A stretch of 6,190 nucleotides of DNA from the NCBI GenBank assembly GCA_020439725.1, contig JAGQSE010000165.1:1-6190 (forward strand), written 5' to 3'. The notes beneath the pieces are model-generated. The model was given only the letters and a program-made list of their open reading frames with translations. It made no database searches and was not told the DNA's origin. Shown here one piece after another: positions 1-5,761 of the stretch (the first letter of the stretch is position 1; every line of letters begins with the position of its first letter). Both the position numbers and the translations under genes were made by a program. The stretch is from Acidobacteriota bacterium (GTDB lineage Bacteria > Acidobacteriota > Thermoanaerobaculia > Multivoradales > JAHZIX01).

Positions 1-55
1 GGGAGATGATGGCGAAGGTCCGCCGTCGGGCGATCTGATCGGAGAGTTGGCTCAT
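1..55 (-). CDS. prfC: Peptide chain release factor 3, N-terminal fragment (cut by window edge)
   Basis: Reading the minus strand from an ATG at 55-53 gives 18 codons, MSQLSDQIARRRTFAIIS, before the window ends. The stretch RRRTFAIIS directly precedes the P-loop (HPDAGKTT) in RF3, the GTPase that recycles RF1 and RF2 from the ribosome after termination. The P-loop itself would lie just outside the window. A GGAG sits 5 bases before the ATG, which supports this start. The gene lies downstream of the cytochrome gene on the same strand, 164 bases away, so read-through is possible but not shown. Other translational GTPases such as EF-G and LepA have different N-termini. The call rests on 18 residues only, but these are highly characteristic. 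Confidence 0.85.
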   Translation of the reverse strand, partial: MSQLSDQIARRRTFAIIS

Positions 56-219
56 GGAAGCTCCGCGGGAAGGCCCGGCGGCCGAGTGGACGCCAAGCTC
101 CGGGGGATCGGGTCGCGGGACCGCCGGCGCGCCCGCGGCAGGGCTCGGCACCGGCAAAGAGCTGCCGATCCTAGCAGATTCGCGACTCGCCGGCGGCCCC
201 CATCGAGACCCGCGGCAAG

Positions 220-2304
220 CTACCGATCTCCGCCGGCCTCGCTTTGGGTGCCCCCGCGCTCGAGACCCGCCAGGGCCTGCTCGAGCTCCACCGACTCGGG
301 CGCATCGGCGAGGCTCCGTCGCCACAGCGTCACGGCCGCCTCGCGATCGCCGGCGGCGACGAGGAGTCGCCCCAGGTCGAGGGCCGCGGGCACCAGCACC
401 GGGTCGAGGCTCAGGGCCCAGCGGATGTCGCGCAGACCTTCCTCCCGCCGTCCGCTGGCGACCTCGAGGAGGCCGAGGCGGTGCCAGGCGCGCGGGAAGT
501 TGGGGCGATGCTCGAGGGCGCGGCGAAGCTCGGTCTCCGCCTCCTCCCGACGGCCCCTGGCCTCGAGCAGGCGGGCCAGGTTGAAATGCGACTCGGGCTC
601 GACGGGATCGATCTCGAGAGCGCGGCGGAGCAGCTCGATGCCCTCGTCGATGCGTCCTTGCCGAGCCACCGCGACGGCAAGGTTGGCGGTCGCGTCGGGA
701 TGGTCGGGGACGCGCGCCAGCACCGCGCGGAGCGTCGTCTCCGCCGCGACCAGGCGGTCCTTGCCGAGCTGCGCGCGGGCCAGCTCGAGATAGGGCTCGA
801 GACTCTCCGCGGGGCTCCGCGCCAGTACCTTCTCGAGGTGCTCCATGGCGGCGGTCTGGGGAGCGAGCTTGAGCACCGCCGCCGCGCGGTAGACCTCGCC
901 CTGGTCGCCGGGGGGCGCCCGCTGGGGTTCGAGGAAGACCAGGTCCTCGAGGACCGGCTCGCGTTCCTGGCGCGGTGCCAGGAGCTCGGGACCGCCAGGT
1001 CGGCGCTGGATCTTGTGATCGGTCATCACCACCTGCACCACGTCCTGGGTGCGCCGCTTGGGCATGTGGCACGAGACACAGTCGCCGGGATCGATCGACA
1101 GATCCACACCCGCGGCGCCGGCGGTGGCCGCGGTCATCTCGTCGAGATCGCAATCGCTGAGCTCGTGGCAGGTCAGGCAGGCCTTGCGGAAGTGCTCGGC
1201 ACGCTGGGTGGCGGCGACGGTACGGTGGGGGTCGTGGCAGGTGAGACACGACAGCGCGCCGCCGCTCTCGAGATAGCAGCGGCTCTGGCGCAGGCGGTAG
1301 GGGTGATGGTTGATCTCGAAGGCGTCCTCGTCGCCGAGCGTACTGTCGACGACGTCGAGCTCGACCCGATGGGCGGCGAGGTCCTGGCCCGGCTCGAAGG
1401 AGTAGTCCCCGGCACCGAAGCGCTGGATGCCGGGTATCGCCACCGACGGCTGGAGGTGACACCGGTTGCAGACGTCGTCTCGGCGCTGGGGCTCGAGCCT
1501 TCCGGGGTTGACGATGCTGGCGCGGAGAGCGGCGCCGTCGGCCTCGCCCTCGAGGGCCAGGCGCGTGTGCTGGGCGCCCGGGCCGTGACACCGCTGGCAG
1601 CCGATGCCCTCGGGCAGGTCCTCGGGGTAGAGGCTCGGCTCGCCTTCGAGATCGCTGCCGACGGGGACGTCCGGGTAGGCGTTGTGGCAGGCCATGCACT
1701 CGCGCACCACCACGCGCAGGATCCCGGGATGGCGCTGCCGGTCGTAGCCCGGTGCCATCCCCCACCGTCCCGGGTTCGAGTACCAGGCCAGCGGCAGCTG
1801 GAAGAGCTCTCCGGCGGCGGTGCGATAGAGATAGGTGCGGGCGTGGTTGCCCGAGCCCAGGACCCAGTCGACCTCCTGCTCCACCTCGAAGATCCGCCGG
1901 CCCCGATCATCGAGCTGATAGCGCCGGAACACCAGGTGCTCACCGACACGCTCGAGCTCGTAATAGCGGTCCGAGGCCTCGTGGTGGAAGGGGAGTAGCG
2001 AGAAGTCCTCGACCTGCCGCTCCGGCGTCGGGCGGTAGAAGGAGCGGGCCATGCCGACGCTCTGGTAGGAGCGGTAGAGGTCGCGATGACATTGGCTGCA
2101 GGCGCGGTCCTCGACGTACCCGGGCGCGGCCCCACCGGTGACATGGAGACCTTCCCCGGCGAGCACTTCGGCGGTCGTGGGCGCGCCCTCCGGCGGTGCC
2201 GGCGCGAGCATTCCAGCAGCGCCGACGACCAGCGCCGCCACCAGGACCAGGTCGAAGGACCGGCTCTGCCGCCGGTGGTCGGAAGGATGCTTGGAGCGAC
2301 TCAA
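220..2304 (-). CDS. Exported heptaheme cytochrome c with C-terminal TPR array
   Basis: The 694-residue product has a basic N-terminus (R3, K5, R11, R12, R15) and a hydrophobic stretch at about 18-35, so it is an exported or membrane-anchored protein. Seven CxxCH c-type heme sites are visible: CSQCH 69-73, CMACH 203-207, CQRCH 236-240, CNRCH 279-283, CLTCH 353-357, CLTCH 376-380 and CVSCH 409-413. The last is followed by the MPK and TDHKI elements common in this family. From about 501 to 672 there are five TPR units with exact 34-residue spacing (501-536, 537-570, 571-604, 605-638, 639-672), and possibly a degenerate one before them. The family is widespread in Acidobacteriota, Planctomycetota and relatives, mostly without known substrate. 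An electron-transfer or redox-enzyme role outside the cytoplasmic membrane is inferred; the TPRs probably bind a protein partner. The start is TTG at 2304-2302: no in-frame ATG or GTG lies between it and the upstream stop, and the next ATG (residue 32) would delete the export signal. The ribosome-binding site is weak (GGGG). Confidence 0.9.
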   Translation of the reverse strand: MSRSKHPSDHRRQSRSFDLVLVAALVVGAAGMLAPAPPEGAPTTAEVLAGEGLHVTGGAAPGYVEDRACSQCHRDLYRSYQSVGMARSFYRPTPERQVEDFSLLPFHHEASDRYYELERVGEHLVFRRYQLDDRGRRIFEVEQEVDWVLGSGNHARTYLYRTAAGELFQLPLAWYSNPGRWGMAPGYDRQRHPGILRVVVRECMACHNAYPDVPVGSDLEGEPSLYPEDLPEGIGCQRCHGPGAQHTRLALEGEADGAALRASIVNPGRLEPQRRDDVCNRCHLQPSVAIPGIQRFGAGDYSFEPGQDLAAHRVELDVVDSTLGDEDAFEINHHPYRLRQSRCYLESGGALSCLTCHDPHRTVAATQRAEHFRKACLTCHELSDCDLDEMTAATAGAAGVDLSIDPGDCVSCHMPKRRTQDVVQVVMTDHKIQRRPGGPELLAPRQEREPVLEDLVFLEPQRAPPGDQGEVYRAAAVLKLAPQTAAMEHLEKVLARSPAESLEPYLELARAQLGKDRLVAAETTLRAVLARVPDHPDATANLAVAVARQGRIDEGIELLRRALEIDPVEPESHFNLARLLEARGRREEAETELRRALEHRPNFPRAWHRLGLLEVASGRREEGLRDIRWALSLDPVLVPAALDLGRLLVAAGDREAAVTLWRRSLADAPESVELEQALAGLERGGTQSEAGGDR

Positions 2305-2514
2305 AACCCCGTCATGATACCCGCTCGCCGGCCTGCCCTCGCCCTCGGCAGGTCAATAGGAGTAAACTTGGAGGAATTTCCCCGCCCTCCAGGCCGGCAC
2401 ACTCCCCGGAGGGACCTCGGGGGCGCTGGTGGCGAGCTCTCGCCCCGCAGTGGGATCGAATGTGTTGGGAGATGTCGGGAGAGACCGACCCATGACCCTG
2501 GAGGCCCGAGCACC
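2305..2514. promoter_or_regulatory. Divergent intergenic region with AT-rich island and small dyad
   Basis: This 210-base gap separates the divergent cytochrome and 351-residue protein genes, so it must hold promoters for both unless either is driven from inside the other. The most AT-rich part is about 2352-2380. A dyad CCTGCC-N9-GGCAGG lies at 2332-2337 and 2347-2352, next to this island and about 28 bases before the cytochrome start; it could be an operator or a leader hairpin. A TTGACC lies on the minus strand at 2356-2351, but I found no acceptable -10 at 16-18 bases from it. No promoter can be assigned with confidence. Confidence 0.35.
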
Positions 2515-3570
2515 ATGAACTTCGACGGCCACGGCTTCGACGACGACGAGCAGCCCTGGACCGCGCAACCGAGCGCGGCTCCTTGGCCGATCCTGCGGCT
2601 CAGCATGGCGGACCTCGAGCACCTGCGTGAGAAGAACCGTCTCGACGTCGCTCCGGACGGACCGCTGGCGTCGCTGCTCGGTCCCTTCCTGGTCACCAGC
2701 GGCGAAGAGCGGCGCCGAACCGCCCGGTATCTCCGCGAGCACGGCCTCCTGCCCGCCGAAGACGGTTCGGAGACCGAGCCCACCCCCTTCCGCCAGGCCC
2801 TCGACATCGTCGCCCGCCCCGAAGCGACGCTCACGGTGCGCTACCAGAGCGTCGGCTCGATGCCGGCGTTGATCCCCCTCTACCTGGCGAACGGCGTCGC
2901 TGCGCCGGCCTTCCTCGACGACGACGGGCTGCACCTGGGCGTGCCCCTCGACAAGGACCAGATCGTCGAGTCGATCCAGGAGAAGCTGCTCGACGAGATC
3001 CCGCCGGAGCTCGAGGCGCCGGTGAGCCTGTCGCGGCTGAGCCTGCGCGCCGCCGAGATCCTGTGGACCGGCACCGAGCGCGAGCCTTCGGAGCTGATCC
3101 CCCACTGGCTCGCCTTCTCCGCCCTCGCCCAGCAGCTCCCCGAGCCGGGTCATGTCAGCGCGCTGCTCGAGGAGGTCGTCGCCGAGGGCGTCATCGAGGA
3201 GCTGGTCGACGGCTACCGCCTGGCCCGCGCCTATCGCCCGTGGATCGAGCATTGGCTCTCGGGGCTGGGCTGCACGGTGGACTACTGCCCCATCGCCGAG
3301 GGTGCCGGCGAGGACCCCGCGTCCCAGCCCCACCGGCTGAGCTTCTACGGTGCTCCGGGGACCTGGGTGGTGGGCACGCCGGACCTGCCGGCGGCGCTCA
3401 CGGCGGCGCTCGACGAGGCGGGACGGCAGCGCCCCGGCCGTGGCCCCGGCGCGCCGTGGTGGCGCCCCGAGGAGGTCGGCGCCAGCCTCGAGGCCTGCGA
3501 TCGCTGGACTTTCGCCGCGCCGCCGGCCCGTGCCCTCGGCTGGCATCTTGGCAGACTGCTCGCCGGCTGA
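2515..3570 (+). CDS. Uncharacterised 351-residue protein
   Basis: I do not recognise this family. The product is cytoplasmic-looking: no signal peptide, no membrane segment, an acidic N-terminus (residues 1-13), then mixed alpha/beta sequence. Residues about 30-80 are helical with many Leu. Residues 105-165 alternate beta-like and helical sequence (LTVRYQSVG, then LHLGVPLDKDQIVESIQ). Residues 206-240 look like a winged-helix end (ALLEEVVAEGVIEELVDGYR), but this is only a pattern. Residues 274-302 (RLSFYGAPGTWVVGTPD and following helix) loosely echo the first half, suggesting two related units. A faint resemblance to EspG-type proteins of type VII secretion was considered and is not supported by context. 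The start was set at the ATG at 2515, with GGAG 11 bases upstream and protein-like composition beginning there. An in-frame TTG at 2368 with AGGAG 5 bases before it would add 49 residues, but that extension is Arg/Pro/Gly-rich and looks non-coding. The opposite strand is also open here but reads as a shadow. Confidence 0.75.
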   Translation: MNFDGHGFDDDEQPWTAQPSAAPWPILRLSMADLEHLREKNRLDVAPDGPLASLLGPFLVTSGEERRRTARYLREHGLLPAEDGSETEPTPFRQALDIVARPEATLTVRYQSVGSMPALIPLYLANGVAAPAFLDDDGLHLGVPLDKDQIVESIQEKLLDEIPPELEAPVSLSRLSLRAAEILWTGTEREPSELIPHWLAFSALAQQLPEPGHVSALLEEVVAEGVIEELVDGYRLARAYRPWIEHWLSGLGCTVDYCPIAEGAGEDPASQPHRLSFYGAPGTWVVGTPDLPAALTAALDEAGRQRPGRGPGAPWWRPEEVGASLEACDRWTFAAPPARALGWHLGRLLAG

Positions 3571-3576
3571 TACAAC
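3548..3576 (+). promoter_or_regulatory. Sigma70-like promoter for the M15 peptidase gene
   Basis: TTGGCA (3548-3553, 5 of 6 to TTGACA) and TACAAC (3571-3576, 4 of 6 to TATAAT) are 17 bases apart, the optimal spacing. The site straddles the stop codon of the upstream 351-residue gene and would give a leader of about 120 bases before the peptidase start. It is the best such match I noticed in a window poor in AT. Function is inferred. Confidence 0.45.
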
Positions 3577-3596
3577 TACCGGATCGTATTGTGCCG

Positions 3597-3633
3597 TCGG
3601 AGGGCGCCGGGAATCCCCCCTGGCCTCCTCCGA
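3597..3633 (+). other. Stem-loop in the leader between the 351-residue gene and the peptidase gene
   Basis: TCGGAGG (3597-3603) pairs perfectly with CCTCCGA (3627-3633). Inside it, GCCGGG (3606-3611) can pair with CCC and GGC (3615-3624) around a small bulge. No T-run follows, so this may be a weak terminator for the upstream gene or a structured leader of the peptidase mRNA, downstream of the proposed promoter. Confidence 0.4.
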
Positions 3634-3694
3634 TGCCCCTGCATCTCGCACCGGTCGCGGCGGTCCGGGCTTCCCCTATCCGCACGCCGGCCCC

Positions 3695-3701
3695 GAGGAG
3701 G
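3695..3701 (+). promoter_or_regulatory. Strong ribosome-binding site fixing the peptidase start
   Basis: GAGGAGG ends 5 bases before the ATG at 3707. The reading frame is open for more than 350 bases further upstream, so this near-perfect Shine-Dalgarno sequence, followed at once by a signal peptide, decides the start. Confidence 0.8.
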
Positions 3702-3706
3702 CGTGC

Positions 3707-4774
3707 ATGCCCAGCTGGCGTTTCATCACCACCGTCGCCCTCAGCCTGTTCCTGATCCCCGTCCTGTTCTCGCTCCGCAGCGCCACCGCCGCGAGCCGCA
3801 CCACCCCGATCCCCAGCACCTCTGCCAGTGTCGAAGCCGACGTCCCGCCGGGCGTCGCCGACGAGACCCGGGCCCTCGCCAAAGGACTCCTCGAGCCCGC
3901 CGCGAGCCCCGAGTGGACCGCGCCGTTCGGCGTCCGCTTCCAGGACGAGTCCACCAACCTGCCGGTGATGGCGCTCTTCGCGATGCCCGGTGAGGCGGTG
4001 GCCATCGAGGCGGTACCGGGTGAGAGCGGCGGCCCCTTTCGGCTGAGCGCCGATGGCGGAACGCTCGATGCCGCGGGCGAAGGCCGGTGGACCTGGAGCG
4101 CGCCGCGGGCGGCGGGTCTCTACCCGCTGGTGCTGACCGACGCCGCCGGCCGGAGCATCCGGCTCCAGGCCTTCGTCATGGTGCCCTACGCCGGCGAGAG
4201 CGAGCTCAACGGCTATGCCGTCGGTCAGTACCAGGCCAAGCCGCTCCACGGCCGGCCGGTGTACGAGCGGCCGCAGGGATTGGTCGAGATTCGCCCCGAG
4301 CTCCTCGACCAGCCGGTCTCACCGCATTTCCAGCTGGGCCAGTTCCTGTGCAAGCAGGCCGGCCCCTTCCCCAAGTATCTGCTGCTGCGCACCCGCCTCC
4401 TGGTCAAGCTCGAGCTGCTCCTCGACGAGGTCCAGGCGGAGGGTATCGACGCCTCCACCTTCACCATCATGAGCGGCTTCCGCACGCCGCGGTACAACGC
4501 CGCCATCGGCAACACGACGATCTACAGCCGCCACTCCTACGGTGACGCCGCCGACATCTTCATCGACGAGGATGGTGATGGGCTCATGGACGATCTCGAC
4601 GGCGACCACCGTTCGACCCTCGCCGACGCGCGGGTGCTCGGGCAGATCGTCGACCGCCTCGAGGCGAGCCCGACCTACGAGCCATTCATCGGCGGGCTGG
4701 GGCTCTACGGCGCCAAGCCCAACCACGGCCCCTTCGTCCACGTCGACACCCGCGGCTTCACGGCGCGCTGGTAG
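3707..4774 (+). CDS. Secreted M15-type zinc peptidase (YcbK/DUF882-like) with calcium-loop-like segment
   Basis: The 355-residue product begins with a signal peptide (hydrophobic core about 6-22, likely cleavage near the ATA-A at 26-29). Residues about 65-165 look like a beta-sandwich, with strands such as AVAIEAVP and RWTWSAPRAAG. The C-terminal domain (about 205-355) carries M15 signatures: SGFR at 256-259, SRHSYGDAAD at 274-283 giving zinc ligands H276 and D283, and FVHVDTRG at 343-350 giving H345 and D347. M15 and YcbK/MepK-like enzymes cleave peptidoglycan peptides, so a periplasmic wall-remodelling role is likely; the exact bond cleaved cannot be read. D287, D289, D291 and D295 just after the zinc aspartate form a DxDxDG-type loop like those that bind calcium. 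The upstream neighbour on the same strand is unrelated in sequence, 136 bases away, and a separate promoter is proposed. It converges with the AtpR-like gene, with 27 bases between stops. Confidence 0.85.
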   Translation: MPSWRFITTVALSLFLIPVLFSLRSATAASRTTPIPSTSASVEADVPPGVADETRALAKGLLEPAASPEWTAPFGVRFQDESTNLPVMALFAMPGEAVAIEAVPGESGGPFRLSADGGTLDAAGEGRWTWSAPRAAGLYPLVLTDAAGRSIRLQAFVMVPYAGESELNGYAVGQYQAKPLHGRPVYERPQGLVEIRPELLDQPVSPHFQLGQFLCKQAGPFPKYLLLRTRLLVKLELLLDEVQAEGIDASTFTIMSGFRTPRYNAAIGNTTIYSRHSYGDAADIFIDEDGDGLMDDLDGDHRSTLADARVLGQIVDRLEASPTYEPFIGGLGLYGAKPNHGPFVHVDTRGFTARW

Positions 4775-4809
4775 CGCCGAGCCGGCCGCCGGCCCGCGTG
4801 CTCAGCGCT
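4773..4809. terminator. Candidate bidirectional terminator between convergent genes
   Basis: AGCGCCGAG (4773-4781) pairs with CTCAGCGCT (4801-4809) with one mismatch. Inside, CCGG (4782-4785) pairs with CCGG (4789-4792). The structure overlaps the stop codons of both the plus-strand peptidase gene (4772-4774) and the minus-strand AtpR-like gene (4804-4802). No T-run flanks it, so it is not a canonical intrinsic terminator. Position and symmetry are the main support. Confidence 0.4.
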
Positions 4810-5083
4810 GTCGCAAACCGGGAACGTTGCCGTAGAACAGGCTGAGGACGACGCGGGCCGCCAGGAAGGCGAAGGCGGCCGCCGCCAGGCCCCACCACAG
4901 GCCGCGAGCTGCCAGAAGCACCGCGGCGACAAGCACCGGCAGGGTGCGCAGGACGAAGCTCGTGGCGATGAGCCGCAGGGGGCTCCGGCTGGTGGCCAGC
5001 AGACGGGCGGTCCACCACAGCCCGGCGTAGGTGACCGCACCGAGAGCGGCGCCGAGAAGGGCGCAGAGGAGAAGGGGGATCAC
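4802..5083 (-). CDS. atpR: AtpR-like small membrane protein (N-ATPase accessory subunit family)
   Basis: The 93-residue product is almost entirely hydrophobic, with three likely membrane helices at about 2-25, 37-58 and 62-84. The end of helix 1 reads YAGLWWTARLL (19-29), helix 2 starts SFVLR (42-46) with an Arg in the membrane region, and helix 3 has LAAR (74-77). These features match AtpR, a small subunit encoded in N-type (Na+-translocating type) F1Fo ATPase operons, where membrane arginines are thought to interact with the ion-carrying c-ring or assist assembly. Length fits the family. Here the expected partner atpB does not follow: the downstream DNA encodes the convergent peptidase, and yajQ lies upstream. 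The protein may thus be an isolated copy with another role. The start is GTG at 5083-5081; the nearest Shine-Dalgarno-like GGGAG is rather far upstream (about 13 bases), so the start is less certain. It is probably co-transcribed with yajQ, 46 bases upstream. Confidence 0.68.
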   Translation of the reverse strand: MIPLLLCALLGAALGAVTYAGLWWTARLLATSRSPLRLIATSFVLRTLPVLVAAVLLAARGLWWGLAAAAFAFLAARVVLSLFYGNVPGLRQR

Positions 5084-5106
5084 GAGGGGGGCTCACTCTC
5101 CCGCCG

Positions 5107-5122
5107 GGCGCCGGTTGGCGCC
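5107..5122 (-). other. GC-rich hairpin between yajQ and the AtpR-like gene
   Basis: GGCGCC at 5107-5112 and again at 5117-5122 forms a perfect 6-bp stem with a 4-base loop in the 46-base gap after the yajQ stop. There is no T-run. It could partly terminate or stabilise the yajQ transcript end, or be chance in GC-rich DNA. Confidence 0.25.
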
Positions 5123-5129
5123 GGGACGG

Positions 5130-5618
5130 TCAATCCCGAAAGTTGATGAACTTGAGATCCAGGCCCTGGTCCGCACCCTTGACGGCGGCGATGGCGTCCT
5201 GGAGGTCATCGCGTTTCTTGCCCGAAACGCGCACCTGGTCGTCCATGATCTGTGCCTGGACCTTGAGCTTCATGTCCTTGATCACCTTGACCAACGCCTT
5301 GGCCTTCTCGGTGGGGATGCCGCTCTGCAGGGTGATTTTCTGCCGCGCCGCGCCGTCGGAGGCGGGCTCGACCTTGCCGTACTCGAGGTTGCGGATCGAG
5401 ACGCCACGCTTGACCAGCTTCGACTTGAGGACGTCGAGCACCGCGCTCAGCTTGTAGTCGTCGTCGCCGACGGCGGTGATCACCGCCTGCTTGTCCCAGT
5501 CGAGGCTGCACTTGCCACCCCGGAAGTCATAGCGCTGGCCGATTTCCTTCTGCGCCTGGTTGACGGCGTTGTCGACCTCCTGGAGGTCGGTCTGGACGAC
5601 GATGTCGAAAGAAGGCAT
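5130..5618 (-). CDS. yajQ: YajQ family nucleotide-binding protein
   Basis: The 162-residue product matches the family along its whole length, which is normally about 160-165 residues. It begins MPSFDIV, has DLQEVDNAVNQA at 11-22, RYDFRG at 29-34, VRVSGKKRDDLQ at 129-140 and ends KFINFRD. YajQ proteins are small cytoplasmic proteins with two ferredoxin-like halves that bind nucleic acids or nucleotides; a Xanthomonas member binds cyclic di-GMP and controls transcription with a partner regulator. Whether this one does is not visible. The ATG at 5618-5616 was chosen because the family starts at MPSFD and a GGGAG lies 7 bases upstream. The frame stays open upstream for 29 more codons, but that stretch has no family resemblance. 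It is followed by the AtpR-like gene and preceded by the YceI-like gene, separated by a strong hairpin. Confidence 0.95.
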   Translation of the reverse strand: MPSFDIVVQTDLQEVDNAVNQAQKEIGQRYDFRGGKCSLDWDKQAVITAVGDDDYKLSAVLDVLKSKLVKRGVSIRNLEYGKVEPASDGAARQKITLQSGIPTEKAKALVKVIKDMKLKVQAQIMDDQVRVSGKKRDDLQDAIAAVKGADQGLDLKFINFRD

Positions 5619-5630
5619 GGCGGGCTCCCT

Positions 5631-5670
5631 CGAAGCACGACCGGAACCCGCGGGCGGGGCCCGGTCTTCG
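5631..5670 (-). promoter_or_regulatory. yajQ: Stem-loop in the yajQ mRNA leader
   Basis: GACCGG (5639-5644) pairs with CCGGTC (5661-5666), and CGAA (5631-5634) with TTCG (5667-5670), leaving four unpaired bases on one side. The structure ends 12 bases before the yajQ start, just ahead of the GGGAG ribosome-binding site. It could influence translation. It may also be chance in GC-rich DNA, and no known riboswitch is recognised. Confidence 0.3.
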
Positions 5671-5709
5671 TGAGACGGAACGGTGAAAAACCGGAGATCG
5701 AACACGGAA

Positions 5710-5740
5710 GCGCCGCCGGTCGGGACTCGACCGGCGGCGC
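5710..5740 (-). terminator. Intrinsic-like terminator of the YceI-like gene
   Basis: A perfect 13-bp stem (5710-5722 with 5728-5740) closes a 5-base loop, 21 bases after the stop codon of the YceI-like gene. On the minus strand it is followed by CTTCCGTGTTC, modestly T-rich, and a run of five Ts some 20 bases further on. The tail is not a classic U-tract, but stem strength and position make termination likely. It separates the YceI-like unit from yajQ. Confidence 0.6.
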
Positions 5741-5761
5741 GTTCACGGACCGGCGGCAGGC

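Noticed and set aside
114..137. Inverted repeat CGCGGG-N12-CCCGCG between the cytochrome gene and prfC
   Set aside because: Only six base pairs, no T-run, and such repeats are frequent in GC-rich DNA. I see no convincing terminator or promoter in 56-219.
189..237. Inverted repeat GCCGGCGG / CCGCCGGC around the cytochrome stop codon
   Set aside because: The loop is 33 bases and there is no T-run, so it is not a credible terminator.
244..1998. 584-codon open frame on the plus strand opposite the cytochrome gene
   Set aside because: The minus strand encodes seven heme motifs and regular TPRs, which cannot be chance. The plus-strand product has no recognisable domain and is the usual antisense shadow in GC-rich DNA.
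2086..2514. Upstream extension of the 351-residue protein into the cytochrome gene and intergenic region
   Set aside because: The extension overlaps the cytochrome N-terminus antisense and is Pro/Arg/Gly-rich, as expected of non-coding sequence. The TTG at 2368 with AGGAG is noted only as an alternative start.
2353..3651. 432-codon open frame on the minus strand opposite the 351-residue protein
   Set aside because: Its product is Arg/Gly/Ala-rich low-complexity sequence without signals or a ribosome-binding site. The plus strand has better composition and a plausible start.
5619..5705. N-terminal extension of YajQ by 29 codons
   Set aside because: The family begins at MPSFD and the ribosome-binding site fits the ATG at 5618. 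The extension covers the leader stem-loop and has no family resemblance.
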